Assembly: GCF_905171775.1 (NCBI RefSeq)
Contig: NC_053499.1
Span: 138,058,422 to 138,122,421, forward strand
Source: Rana temporaria
Taxonomy: Eukaryota > Chordata > Amphibia > Anura > Ranidae
Reading direction: 5' to 3'
DNA: 64,000 bases
Shown: positions 46,281 to 58,960 of the stretch, piece after piece
How positions within the stretch are numbered: position 1 is the first letter of the stretch
Layout of the letters: each line of letters starts with the position of its first letter
Made by a program: the position numbers and the translations under genes
Notes under the pieces: model-generated
What the model was told of the DNA's origin: nothing
Seen by the model: only the letters and a program-made list of their open reading frames with translations
The model's database searches: none

Positions 46281-46940
46281 AAAAATATATAAAGTTTTAG
46301 GGGTCAGGGTCCATTTTAAGGTTATATTATTAAATGCAGAGCTACAATTGTGTCATTTATATCTGTCACTTTAAAATAATTCTTGTATTGTGTCTTTATC
46401 AGGAAAAAAAAGGCGATCATGCTGAAAAATTTAGAGGGAAAAAAAAAAACCCAATGGACTGTAAATAGTCTTTAACGCTGACAATCAATTGAAAGTGGTT
46501 TACGGCAGGCCTGTATGTGTGTGTCTGTCGATTTAGATAGCATCAAACTCAATAAATATGCTGGTTGTTGAGTCTCTTGTTACGACCAGAGCAGGAATAA
46601 GAGTGTAATTGGACAGATTTCATAATCCTGTATGTGACATCTGTTCTGTGGGATGTCCTGTTTCCATGCCAATTCCTCTGCAAACGAGACTATTCCCCAA
46701 GTGTTAATATTGAAAATGGAAACAAAGAGATACTTAGAAATGATCTGAAAGGCACGGAAAAGATTAAATGCCCTGGAAAATGCTGCAGATAGTATTGCAT
46801 ATGTTGAACAATAAGCAAAAAGCTAAAATGAATTAAAAATATGAAAGGAATCATTGGGCTCGGTTAAGGATGGCCAGAAAAAATGCCAACAAAAATGAAA
46901 TTAAAGTGTAAAGAAATATATACTATCCACAAGCTCACAG
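46281..46940. other. Intronic, no gene
   Basis: AT-rich with no supported features. Confidence 0.45.
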
Positions 46941-46944
46941 TTAA

Positions 46945-48336
46945 GGCTTCATTTCCACTGGCGTTTTTACAGCCACTGTTGTTAGGCTTTTTTACAGCTT
47001 AAAAACGCCTGTCCATGTTTATTTTGTAAAAAAAAAAAAAAAGTTTTTTTTTGTGAGCTGCAGCTTTAAAAATGCCGCGGTCGCGTTTTTGAGCGTTTTT
47101 GCGCGTTTTTGAGCGTTTTTGAGCGTTTTTTAACGTCTGGCGTTTTTACAGCTCTACTCTGGAGCTTCAGAACGCCCTGGTCCTGCGTTTTTTTACAGCT
47201 CAAAAACGCCTATGCCATTTGCAGCTCAAAAACGTCTATGTGGGCATGATGCCATAGAATAACATGGACAGGCGTTTTTAACCACTTAAGCCCCGGACCA
47301 ATATGCAGCCTAAAGACCCAAGGTGTTTTTACAGTTCGGGACTGCGTCGCTTTAACAGACAATTGCGCGGTCGTGCGACGTGGCTCCCAAACAAAATTGG
47401 CGTCCTTTTTTCCCCACAAATAGAGCTTTCTTTTGGTGGTATTTGATCACATCTGCGGTTTTTAGTTTTTGCGCTATAAACAAAAATAGAGCGACAATTT
47501 TGAAAAAAATGCAATATTTTTTACTTTTTGCTGTAATAAATATCCCCCAAAAACATATATAAAAACATTTTTTTTCCTCAGTTTAGGCCGATACGTATTC
47601 TTCTACCTATTTTTAGTAAAAAAAATCGCAATAAGCGTTTATCGATTGGTTTGCGCAAAATTTATAGTGTTTACAAAATAGGGGATAGTTTTATTGCATT
47701 TTTATTAATTTTTTTTTTTTTACTACTAATGGCGGCGATCAGCAATTTTTTTCGTGACTGCGACATTATGGTGGACACTTCGGACAATTTTGACACATTT
47801 TTGGGACCATTGTCATTTTCACAGCAAAAAATGCATTTAAATTGCATTCTTTATTGTGAAAATGACAGTTGCAGTTTGGGAGTTAACCACAGGTGGCGCT
47901 GTAGGAGTTAGGGTGCACCTAGTATGTGTTTACAACTGTTTGGGGGTGTGGCTGTAGGAATGACGTCATCGATCGTGTCTTCCCTATAAAGGGAATGACA
48001 CGATCGATGCGCCGCCATAGTGAAGGACGGGGAAGCCGTGTTTACATACGGCTCTCCCCGTTCTTCAGCTCCGGGGAGCGATCGCGACGGAGCGGCTATA
48101 AACAAATAGCCGCGCCGTGGTCCCGGATCGCTCCCCGAGCGGACCCGACCTCCGCATGTAGCGGGGGGGGTCCCGATCGGACCCCCCACCCGCTAATAGG
48201 CGAGGACGTACGTGTACGCCCATGTGCCTGTACGTGCCATATTGTGGACGTATATGTACATGCGGGATCGGGAACTGGTTAAGCTGTAAAAAACGATCAG
48301 AAAAGTGGCTGTAAAAACGCCAGTGGAAATGAAGCC
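46945..48336. mobile_element. GGCTTCATTTCCACTGG-TIR element with nested insertion
   Basis: Inverted ends of over 25 bases and TAA at 46942..46944 and 48337..48339. Contains the full 47282..48278 element. A GAGCGTTTTT short array is at 47090..47130. Confidence 0.87.
47282..48278 (+). mobile_element. Full-length TTAA-CCACTTC element, 997 bp
   Basis: TTAA at 47278..47281 and 48279..48282. The ends CCACTTAAGCCCCGG and, inverted, CCAGTTCCCGATC. This is the best copy for defining the family. TTAA duplication suggests piggyBac- or Kolobok-type mobilisation; no transposase is encoded. Confidence 0.87.
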
Positions 48337-48339
48337 TAA

Positions 48340-48627
48340 GACCCCATTCACACCTGAGCGACAAAACGCCCGACGCCGGACGCTTCTGTCGCTCGAGGGG
48401 AGAATTCCCATTGCTGTCTATGGAGATGGTTCACATCTCATAGACGCCGAACGCCTGTCGCCTGAAAAAAAGTCCCGGACCCTTTTTTTCAGGCGACATA
48501 GGCATTTTCCCATTGACAGCAATGGGAAGACTTTGAGAAAAAAAAAAAAAAAAGTGAAAGTTTTGTACTCGCGGCAAAATACGCCGCTACACGCGAACGC
48601 GGCTGTCGCTCAGATGTGAATGCAGCC
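48340..48627. mobile_element. GACCCCATTCACACCTG-TIR element, 288 bp
   Basis: TAA at 48337..48339 (shared with the previous element) and 48628..48630. The ends are inverted, and further inverted pairs (CCCATTGCTGTC, GACAGCAATGGG) lie inside. Confidence 0.85.
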
Positions 48628-48755
48628 TAAAGGTACAGACCAGGCAATAGTGAGTATTTTGCATTTAGGCCTGATACATACTGGTGTTTTTTTTATTATT
48701 GCAGCTTGTAGATGCTAAACCATTCACACAAGCAACTGAGTGCAGGTAGGCTTAA

Positions 48756-48950
48756 AAACCGATCGTGTGTACACTTTTCGCCGAGAAACCCGTCGGGAAA
48801 CTCATCGAGCCAAAAAAAAAAGAGCATGTTCTCTATTTCCTCGTTGGGCAATGGGAACATTTGGCTCGATGAGTTTTCTGACAGCCGAACAAGGAACTCG
48901 ACGAGCAAAACGATGTGTTTTGCCCGTCGAGTTTCTCGGCCGTGTGGAAC
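48756..48950. mobile_element. Harbinger-like MITE remnant
   Basis: CCGATCGTGTGTACAC and GAGAAACCCGTCGGG at the left pair with CGAGTTTCTCGGCCGTG at the right. Both outermost ends are missing. Confidence 0.6.
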
Positions 48951-49279
48951 CTATTCTGTCTCAATGACACCCATTCCTCTAATTTCTTCTTCCTGGTTGA
49001 AGCAATAAAAAACCGACCCAATGGGGAAGCAAACAGCAACAAAAATCCAACAGAGGTTTTACCCTTCCCTACTTGCTTGGAATTGGGTTTTTGAGGCCAA
49101 GCTACTTGGGTGTCTTGTAGTAGCTCAGCTGCCCTATTAAAGTCATCTATAATTTATTATGAAGAGCAGCATTCAGTTCCTAAATGATGGAAAAAAACAT
49201 AATCCTAAGCTGTACAGTATGTCACACATTACAACACAATAGTCTGATTACAATACTCCAATATAGTGTGACTCTGCAA
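48951..49279. other. Intronic, no gene
   Basis: No supported features. Confidence 0.45.
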
Positions 49280-49283
49280 TTAA

Positions 49284-50174
49284 CCACTTCAGCCCCAGAC
49301 CATATTGCTGGTCAATGACCGGGGCACTTTTTGCGATGCGGCACTGCGTGGCTCCCAAACAAAATTGGCGTCCTTTTTTCCCCACAAATAGAGCTTTATT
49401 TTTGTGGTATTTGATCACCTCTGCAGTTTTTAGTTTTTGCGCTATAAACAAAAATAGAGCGACAATTTAGAAAAAAATGAATATTTTTTTACTTTTTGCT
49501 ATAATAAATATCCCCCAAAAATATATAAAAAATCATTTTTTTTCCTCAGTTTGGCCCGATGCGTATTCTTCTACATATTTTTCGTAAAAAAAATTAGCAA
49601 TAAACGTTTATTGATTGGTTTGCGCAAAAGTTATGGCCTTTACAAAATAGGGGATAGTTTTATGGCATTTTTATTAATATTTTTTTTTTTACTAGTAATG
49701 GCGCGATCTGCGATTTTTATCGGTACTGCGACATTATGGCAGACACTTCGGATAGTTTTGACAAATTTTTGGGTCCATTGGCATTTTTATAGCGATCAGT
49801 GCTATAAAAATGCATTGATTACTATAAAAATGACACTAGCAGTGAAGGGGTTAACACTAGGGGGCGAGGAAGGGGTTAATCATGTTCCCTGGGTGTGTTC
49901 TAACTGAAGGGGGGTGGGACTGACATGGGGAAATGACAAATCGCTGTTCATACATTGTATGAACAGACGATAAGTCATTTCCCCCCCTGACAGGACCGGG
50001 AGCTGTGTGTTTACACACACAGCTCCCGGTTCTCGCTCTGTAACGAGCGATCGCGGGTGCTCGGCGGTGATCGCACCCCTAGTGGCTGATTGGCGAGGTG
50101 ACGTAGATCTACGTGACCTCACACGGGGGAGCCGACCTGCCGCCGTATAACTGCCATGGCTGGTTGGCAAGTAG
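49284..50174 (+). mobile_element. Full-length TTAA-CCACTTC element, 891 bp
   Basis: TTAA at 49280..49283 and 50175..50178. Same body order as 47282. Frame 49551..49907 parallels 47651..47911 because the repeats are homologous. Confidence 0.87.
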
Positions 50175-50181
50175 TTAATCA

Positions 50182-50363
50182 TTGTGGTTGATTTACTAAA
50201 AGCAGAGAGTGCAACATCTGATGCAGCTGTGCATAGTAGCCAATCAGCTTCTAACTTCAGCTTGTTCAATTTAGCTTTGACACAAAAAAAAAGGAAGCCA
50301 GTTGGTTTTATACAGAGCTGTACCAGATTTTGTACTCTCCAGTTTTAGTAAATCAACCCCACT
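50182..50363. mobile_element. GGTTGATTTACTAAA-TIR element, about 180 bp
   Basis: Inverted ends GTGGTTGATTTACTAAAA and CTCTCCAGTTTTAGTA/AATCAACCCC. A partial copy is at 29161. Confidence 0.75.
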
Positions 50364-51588
50364 GTGACATGCTACTGTAGAGAACCATCATTTCCATGTC
50401 TATGTGTACTGGACCTCTAAGTTTCAACAGCTAATTCTAAAAACCAAATAACCAGCTTAGCAATCAAAAAACCCTTTCCAGACAAGCACAACTTTGTCAA
50501 AATCAACTTGCTGATTGGATAGGAAAGGAACAAAAGCACACTGATTAGTTCATTACTCTGCTCATCCTCCTATGCTCAGTCTCAGGTCTACAGAAGACCC
50601 TAATCATCTCCAATGCTGATCCTCATGCTCCAGGTCTCAGTCATGCTATGTTGGAGATTTACAAGAGGATCTTTCCAGGGTCAATTCAGGTGCTTATACA
50701 AGTTACATTATAAATGCATTTCATTCATTTTTAATTAGTACATCTGGATGGAGTTCAGCTTTAGGATGACATGATTGGGTACCAGCACTGTTTTCCTAAA
50801 TTTACCTAATAGTTCACTGATTGATCTTTCCTGAAGTTTCCTTTGCCTTAACAAAACAGTAAAGCTTTTTGATTCATGGCGGCCAAGTACAACGTGGGGT
50901 TCCTTCCTCTTGCTCCAGTTGGGTTTAGCAGCATCCATTAACAGCGAGAAGTGCCAAAACATCTAGTGAAATATTGACCTATGAGTCAGTACATAGCAAA
51001 TACATCTGCCCATGCTTGGCATATTTGCTAAGTTACGGTAAATGGTATTGAGTAATGTCTCAGAGAGCTATTATTGAATGCTGATCACTGAAACTTGTGT
51101 TCCAACTGGTATTAAAAAGGTTTTATTTAACAAAAAGCTCCAGTTTACAGAGACCCTAGCCCTAGGTACCAAGAAAAAATACATTGGTAACATCCCAAAA
51201 GCAAATTAAATGATCATATTTTTTTTTTTTTTGGGGGGGGGGGGAGTGTTGTTATAATTAAATTATGCTTTGCTCAGGGCAAATGAACGGGACCATTTTC
51301 TTACCTTTCCCTCACTTTCCCATTGCTTCATTCCGCTGTTGGGAGTAACGAAAATACAATTTTCTTCCAGGCATATGTGCTGACTCCATGTTACAGCAGT
51401 GCTGTGTCGTAATTGGCCAAGTGCCATGATATGAGAACAGAAAGACCGGTATAAGCACCAACCCAAGGTCTGGCTAGAGCTTATACAGGTCTTTGAAGCA
51501 AAGGAAATAAGAGAATAAATTACTTGGAATGGGGACATTAAAGAAACATTATCATGTACTAATATGTTTTGAGAAAAGGATATACCTC
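50364..51588. other. Intronic, no gene
   Basis: Includes a T/G homopolymer stretch near 51220..51245. The frame 51263..51619 has no family motif. Confidence 0.45.
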
Positions 51589-51591
51589 TAA

Positions 51592-51977
51592 TGCCCATGA
51601 TCGGAAATTCCGACAGCAACAGTCAGATGTGAGCTTTTGAATAGAATTTCCAACCATGTGTATGCTCCATCTGTCTTTTGCTGTTGGAATTTCCGCCAAC
51701 AAAAGATTGAGAGCTGGTTTCTATCCAATCGTCTGTAGGGATTCCGATGCACAAAATTCCGACACGTGCTCGAAAACAATTTGGCGCATGCTCGGAAGCA
51801 TTGAATTGAATTTTCTCGGCTCGTCGTAGTGTTGTACGTCACCACATTCTTGACGGACGAAAGTTCCGAGAACTTTTGTGTGACCGTGTGTATGCAAGCC
51901 AAGCTTGTGCGGAATTTCCGTCGGAAAAAAACATTCAAGGTTTTTCCAACGGAAAATCCGATCGTGTGTACGCGGCA
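51592..51977. mobile_element. Harbinger-like MITE, 386 bp
   Basis: TAA at 51589..51591 and 51978..51980. The right end is GATCGTGTGTACGCGGCA; the left is worn (TGCCCATGATCGG). Interior shares GCATGCTCGGAAGCATTG with the GTCGACGCATGC subfamily. Confidence 0.85.
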
Positions 51978-51980
51978 TAA

Positions 51981-52893
51981 GAGGTTGAATAATGACCTAT
52001 CCTGTCACCTGCACCACTCAACACTTCTCTATTTTTGAGAAATAGTCTCTAGAAGTTCACTGGGAAACCAACACTTCTGGGAATATCAATCTCCATGGTT
52101 CTCCATAATTGTCACCGGCTCCTCCCTATGACCTCATCTATTGTAAGAGAAAATCATAACAAAAAGGTTAGAGGGAGGAACCAGTGAGATTTAGAGGACC
52201 AAAATGTTGGTTTTCATAGTGGACTTTAGGGAATTAGGGACACAGTTCTCTGTAATGAAGCAGCAATGGGCAGCACAGACAGCAGAATGTGTAAGTACTC
52301 ACACTAGTCCATGGTTGACTAGTCCTTTTTGCAACCACCAATAACTAAATGCATTTTACTGGAGTCGTACAAGTGAAAGATGATTGATAAGCAACTGTAA
52401 AGAAGCCAAAACAACATTCTCCCAACATAATGACTTCATACTTTCAGAGCAGGGACGTAGTCTGTGAAGTTTTTATCTCCTAAAACATTTACTTTAATAA
52501 TTTATCATACTGAAACCAATGGACCATGTTGTCTTTTGTATTTGTAAGCTTCATATTAAATTTAATGAGGAGTACCAATTTGAACGGGTGACCCTTTTCT
52601 GTATCTCAGATGAAGAAATAAACAATAAAGTAAAAAAGAATAAAAAAGAGAAAGACGAAAGAACTTTAAATTTGGATAGTTCATGCCTTAATTATTTGTT
52701 GACAGTGACAGTTATTAATGAAGTAGACTAATAAAATACACCACTGTGAGCTGAACATTTTTACTGTTTTATAAGGCAGCACAGAAAACAAAGATGTCCT
52801 TAAGGCAGCGACCCATAGCAACTAGACTTAACTTATTTAACCAATTGAGTTCCCAGGCCCTTTTCTCCCTAAACTACCATGACATTACACTCA
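51981..52893. other. Intronic, no gene
   Basis: The frame 52519..52731 is lysine/asparagine-rich and shows no motif. Confidence 0.45.
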
Positions 52894-53330
52894 GGCCTCG
52901 TACACACGACCGAGAAACTCGACGGGCGAAACACATCGAGTTCCTCGTCGAGTTCCTTGTTAGGCTTGTCGAGGAACTCGTCAAGCTTGCTTTGCGTACA
53001 CACTGTCAAGCCAAAATCTCCTAGTTCTCAAACGCGGTGACATACAACACATACAACGGCAGGGGAAGTTCGATTCCACTGGCTAAACTCTTGGGGCTGC
53101 TTTTGCTAATTTAATGTGTTTGCGTGTTAAATAATAGTTTGGTAAGAGACATTTGCACTTTTCAGTCTGTTACAGCGTGAAAAATGTGTTATCTCCATTA
53201 CAAATGCTACTTTTACTCCCATCTCATACTTTAATCTGAGCAAGCGCGGGTTTCTTAGCATACAGACGTCAGAGTTTCTCGTTGAAAACCAGCCCGACCA
53301 GAAACTCGACGAGCCAAATCAGACTCTCGT
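52894..53330. mobile_element. Harbinger-like MITE, right end missing
   Basis: Left end GGCCTCGTACACACGACC and interior AAACTCGACGGG, CAGTCTGTTACAGCGTG (also in the 1701 copy). No right terminus. Confidence 0.7.
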
Positions 53331-53491
53331 TGTTGCATCATTTGTACATAAATGGCAGTGGCACTACCTTAACTATACTTAACCCTTGGAAGATCTGCAC
53401 CCAACTTCTTTGGACCCCTTTACCAGCTCAATTCAACACCAGTAGCTTGGCAAAAAATACACCCCCAATATCGATTGGGCAGATTGTCAGT

Positions 53492-53532
<41 letters not shown>

Positions 53533-54860
53533 ACTGCTTCACAAGGCCTTTACATTTTAGCTATAATGTTGGCTCCAATACAATCTTGAATTATCTCTGG
53601 GTAGTTTTCTTTTTCCATATATTACTAACAAGAGTCTTCTGTGCTAACCCTAAGCAAAACACAGTTTCAATGTAAATTTTCACCTGCAAAGTTAATATTC
53701 CTTTCATAATGTAACTCCACAGGATAGTCGCAAATCCCACTCCCACACTGGGTGACATCGTGTCTATACTTAATTATTTCAAATATGCTGATATCTTACA
53801 AATGCAAACAAATCTGCAGGCTTTTCTTTCAATACATGTGCATATACAAGCTAATCATAGTTATACATGTATATATTAAGCAGCTGACATAGTTCTGTGG
53901 TCATTTATCATATTAAACATTAGACTTCATGTACCTGTGACAAGGTAAAATAATAATGAAAAATAAGGCCCTGTCTATTATTATAATGAAATTTTGTGTT
54001 TTAACTCCAAGGCAGGAAAAAAAATATGTAAATGTAAAAGCTTACAGCTTTCTAAAATAGTAATAATAATACATATATTAATAATAACAATAATGGTATT
54101 AATAATTCTATCTTACAATGTTAAATCTCACAACTACGTAGCATGGCACTCACATGGTACAGCTTGTGTGATGTTCTGCTGACAGTGGAAAACAAACATG
54201 GACATCACTTATCTTGTGACTGTATGGCCAATTACTGTAATTAAGGAATGCATGCTTCCATTTTTTAGGCTATTTAAAATAAAAAAGCAAGACTGCTGCT
54301 GTCTCTGAGCCTATGAGTAAGGAGAGAGCCGAGAGAGCTTGGCTTTTGTACACATTGCTGGATCGAGATTGTTTAATCGGCGCTTGGGGGGAAAAATGCA
54401 CTCTAATGCAGAGAATGCATTAAGGTAAGAAAGACCTTCAGCCTTTAGAACTTCTTTAAAAAAAAAGGCCCTGCCACCCGGCCATTCATCTCAACCAGAT
54501 CTTTAATTTCAACAAAAATCTTCCCATAAGATTATAGGTGCATTTAAAATATTATATGCATGTTGTTTACCTGCAAAAGCCTCCCTTACGTAGACATCAA
54601 AAAGTCCAAAAACTGGGTGCTGCCATCTTGAATATGATGTACCAGTAGCCACAGAAGATAATTTGACACTCCTAGAAGGGAAAAGGACTATGATGTGGAA
54701 GAAGGAAAGGGACTCTGCCAGAGAATTGACTCCTCCTGGAGTAGTCATTTGTGGAAAGGAAAAGCATTACAAGTAAGCTTTTAAAATAGATTTTTCTGTA
54801 TATTTAAGTATCTTTAAAGGGACCCTTGGAAGTGTAGGTAGAAAGGTGCACCCGGTATTC
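53331..54860. other. Intronic, with a (TA)n array and no gene
   Basis: TA array at 53494..53528. Otherwise AT-rich without supported features. A CTTGGCTTTTG stretch near 54330 may be an old repeat. Confidence 0.45.
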
Positions 54861-54863
54861 AGA

Positions 54864-55150
54864 AAATACAAGTTGGAAGGTAAGCTTGTAATCATTTATT
54901 AAGAGCAGCAACAAGTAAACTTCTTCAGGGCTGTTGCTGCATGCTGCCTCTGCAAACACAGTCGGTACTCAGACATCGATCTGCCTGGTCTTTTTGTTAT
55001 AGACACACCTGTGTGTGGGATCCTTCCCCATTTATTAGCATGCAACAACAGCAATGAGGAAGCAGTCTTTGTTCCCCCTTCACACGTTAGTTCAATTACT
55101 CATTGCTACTCTCGATAAACGATTACAAACTCACCTTCCAACTTGTATTT
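54864..55150. mobile_element. Small element with AATACAAGTTGGAAGGT inverted ends
   Basis: AAATACAAGTTGGAAGGTAAG at 54866 is inverted at about 55130..55150 (ACCTTCCAACTTGTATTT). No duplication is evident. Confidence 0.65.
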
Positions 55151-55229
55151 AATGGATATTGGGTGCTCCTTTATGCTGAAATTACCTTATGGTCGCATCC
55201 ATTGGCAGCAGCCCAGCCCCCAAAAAGGG

Positions 55230-55390
55230 CACACTGCCACCTTCTTGCCTTCCTCTGGATCAACTGTGGGTATGGAGTTGGGTGTATGGGATTGTACTGT
55301 GTTTTTTATTGTGTTTGTTTATTTTTTTGGGGTTGAACTGGATGAACTTGTGTCTTTTTTCAACCTGACTAACTATGTAACTATGTAAGT
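55230..55390 (+). mobile_element. Probable LINE 3' end (CR1-like tail), second copy
   Basis: CCTTCCTCTGGATCAACTG through TTCAACCTGACTAACTATG, then two ATGTAACT units. Same sequence as 10540..10690. Confidence 0.55.
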
Positions 55391-56219
55391 TGGTACAGAG
55401 ATCATTGAAAGGGAATTCTTCCTACCCATTCACATCATCATCCACCCATGACCAGTGACTGAGTCAGTGCAGCGCCCTCTCCAACCTTTAAAGAGACCAT
55501 GGCACCTTGCCTTAAGGGTCTGTGTAAAACCCCCCTTTACCACATTACACTCCTGTTTGTGTAAAGTGCACTGCAAAATATCCAGTGCTTCTGTAGAGGG
55601 GAGCATAAAACCTCCCTCCATGATAAAGTTCTCAGGTCTAGCATTCAATCACTATGCCAAAACACATCACATGACATAGGAGGTAACATGGAGACTTCCC
55701 CAGAGCCTATACTGGGTATTTTGGTGGTATTTGTGACCAAGAGAGTAGTGGCAGGAAAGTACTGAAGATGTGAGTATAAGGTGGTTGGATGGGGGTGACC
55801 TAAACATTGCCACTTTGTCCGGAAATCCAGAAGAACATACTCAAAGGGGTGCTGAGAAATGCTAGACCTGCAAGTGTCATCATATGAAAATAAAAACTGC
55901 AATGCTCATTATCTCTGACGAGGCAGCTCCCACACAGCAATGCTTCCTTTGATGAGCACCCAACAGTAGTTCAAACCATGGAAATACTTAAAGGATCACC
56001 AGACCAAAATCAGATAAAAGAGTTCAAGGTAATTCGAAATTTTTGGTAAAACAAAAGTCATTAAGAAAAATCCAATGCGTTTTGTGGGCAACACCACTCC
56101 CTCTTCATCATTGCTGAACACAGAAAAATAGTTGGATAGACTTTCACAGATCTATATTAGAACCAATATTTAACTTTCCACATGGAGTACCAACAGTTGT
56201 TGAGTAAAGGGCAAGTTAA
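55391..56219. other. Intronic, no gene
   Basis: Opposed frames at 55430..55648 and 55455..55679 are unrelated shadows. Confidence 0.45.
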
Positions 56220-56221
56220 TA

Positions 56222-56929
56222 GACATGTGCATTCGTTTTCGTCCGAATGCATTTTCGTCCGAATTTCTGGGATTTTTGTGTTCGTTTTAACAAACGATAA
56301 CGAACGTGCAGAACCAGAAATCCAAAAGATCCGACATAAAAAATGCTTTATTTTTGATTCGTTGTGACAACAGTTTGATATAGATAGAAGATTCGACATG
56401 ACGAATGTGCCTAACCTAACTCTATTAGTCCAAGATTATTATACATAGAGAGAAAAGATTTGACATAGAGAGAAAAGATTCGACATTATAGAGACATGAA
56501 GATTCGACGAAGCAGCTAAAAACATACGATCTCCACAGACGGACATTTATGGTCAAATGCTCCGCCCATAGGCTATAGAAGAATTCTAATGTTAGTTGAC
56601 TAGTAATATTATCTAATAAATATAATTATTACTAGTCATACAACATTAGAATTCTACTATAGCTTGTGGGCAGAACATTCGACCGGAAATGTACAGTATG
56701 ATTGCAGCGTTGTACAGTTTAGCTGCTTCGTCGAATCTTCTTAGAACATCCGACAAACACCAAAAGCTTTCAATGACAGATTCAACCTTAATTAATTTGG
56801 ATTTTCGGAATGAATGCATTTTTTAATGAAGCAAAATTAATAAAAACGAATTTCAGGGAGTAACTAAAAAAATAAATTTTTCGGCCGAAAACGAAATTCC
56901 GAAACAAAATATTTCAGTGTGCACATGTC
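56222..56929. mobile_element. GACATGTGCA-TIR element, 708 bp, with internal palindrome
   Basis: TA flanks both ends (56220..56221, 56930..56931), with inverted GACATGTGCA and degraded TTCGTTTTCG tracts. A second inverted repeat occupies 56488..56742 (AAGATTCGACGAAGCAGCT at each end), centred in an AT-rich stretch near 56617. Confidence 0.82.
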
Positions 56930-56931
56930 TA

Positions 56932-57993
56932 CAAGCTAATGATGTCTCTTTAAATAAAATTATATTTGAATAATAGCTTAAACTATGTCACAGCTGACAA
57001 TAGACATAGGTTCTGTTTTCTAAAAAGACATTTTACAAGCACATAACCTTATATTATGTAAATTCCCAGACAACATTTTCCCCCTGACTCCTGTTCTCCC
57101 TTAAATAACTCATTCTATTCAATGACATGCTATCACTTCCACCCCTTTCTTTCAGAAAACAATCTCTCTTTTACTTATCGATAAAGCTTACTCAGACCCC
57201 AAATTCCACGTACACAAAAGAATGTGTGACTTCCAACTGCGAATGCCATATTTCACATTAAGCTATTTACTGCTGCATTGAACAAGCACAAACACAATCC
57301 TCTATATTATGTGTTTTAACAATGAAGGAAAACCGGTGCAGAATGTATTTCGAGCGATTGCAGCAATTCCAGGTTATAGCATACAATGAAGCACCAAGCA
57401 TGATTTTTAACCATGAAGTGTTTTTAACCATGATGTTTTGAATAAAAGACAAGCCAGCAAAAAAAAAACAGGCACGGTTTTGTCACATCATTTAAATGGC
57501 GAGGAATATATGAGAAATATGGTGGAGCCGCTGACATGCCAAATTCTGCTCCCAAGGCTACTGATTTGATAGCGCATGACAGGCCAATACAGAGTGTGGC
57601 GGCTTTTGTTGATGAGAAAATAAGGAGGAATTAAGTTTATGGAGTGCCCACAGAAACCTCATTCCCACTTGTGAATATATTTGGCCTTTTGAAGGACTTT
57701 GATCAGTGTGTAGAAAAATACAAAATGGAAAAGTAGAGAGACTGCTGCTTCGGAGTCTTTGATCCGTCGCTACCTTGCAGTACTCACTTAATTTCCAAGA
57801 AGAAGCAAATGTTTAATCCACTAACGTGTGTTTTATCCTTTTTTTAGAAGGTGCATTATTCAATTCCTTTTATTTATTTATTTATTAATATAAAAAAATT
57901 GTGCTTTGCTTTGTCAATGGTTAAAGCTGAACTCTATATAAGAAATCAGTCGTAAAAAAACTCAAAATAATGCAGCTCCCTACAGATTATTAT
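56932..57993. other. Intronic, no gene; contains the source of a templated copy
   Basis: No open frames of note. The 43 bases at 57257..57299 recur inverted at 58832..58874. Confidence 0.5.
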
Positions 57994-58683
57994 GGGCCAG
58001 ATTCACAGCGGAGGGCGGCGGCGTAACGTATCGTAGATACGTTACACCGCCGCAATTTTTCATCGCAAGTGCCTGATTCACCAAGCACTTGCGATGAAAA
58101 CCTACGCCGGCGGCCTCCGGCGCAAGGCGGGCCAATTTAAATGGGCGTGTGCCATTTAAATTAGGCGCGCTCCCACGCCAGACCTGCCGCGCATGCTCCG
58201 TTTCCAAACTCCTGTCGTGCATTGCGCGCCATGACGTCATTTTTTCGAACGGCGACGCGCGTAGCGTAATTCTGTATTCCCGGACGGCTTACGCAAACGA
58301 CGTTGATATTTAAATTTCGACGCGGGAACGACGGCCATACTTTAGACAGCAATACACTTGCTGACTAAAGTTAGGGCAGCTAAAACGACGACTAACTTTG
58401 CGACGGGAAACTAGACTAGCGGCGACGTAGCGAATGCGAAAATCCGTCGTGAATGGCTGTAACTTCTAATTTGCATACCTGACGCTGGTTTACGACGCAA
58501 ACTCCCCCCAGCGGCAGCCGCGGTATTGCATCCTAAGATCCGACAGTGTAAAACAATTACACCTGTCAGATCTTCTGGCTATCTATGCGTAACTGATTCT
58601 ATGAATCAGTCGCATAGATAGAAACAGAGATACGACGGCGTATCAGCAGATACGCCGTCGTATCTCCACTGTGAATCTGGCCC
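57994..58683. mobile_element. GGGCCAGATTCAC-TIR element, 690 bp
   Basis: The ends GGGCCAGATTCACAG and, inverted, GGGCCAGATTCACAGTGG, with TAT on both sides. CpG-dense. The opposite orientation of the interior relative to 30520 explains the mirrored open frame. Confidence 0.87.
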
Positions 58684-58768
58684 TATATTCTTTAATGTTT
58701 TTTTTTTAATGATATCATTGGTAATGGTTACAGTGTAGCTCTAAGAAAAAAGTTTAATTACCATGCCA

Positions 58769-58828
<60 letters not shown>

Positions 58829-58872
58829 TTAGATTGTGTTTGTGCTTGTTCAATGCAGCAGTAAATAGCTTA

Positions 58873-58940
<68 letters not shown>
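58769..58940. repeat. Two (TA)n arrays around a 43-bp inserted segment
   Basis: TA runs at 58769..58826 and about 58876..58940 bracket GATTGTGTTTGTGC...AGCTTAAT (58832..58874), a perfect inverted copy of 57257..57299. The second array ends in a short TG run. Confidence 0.92.
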
Positions 58941-58952
<12 letters not shown>

Positions 58953-58960
58953 ATATATAA

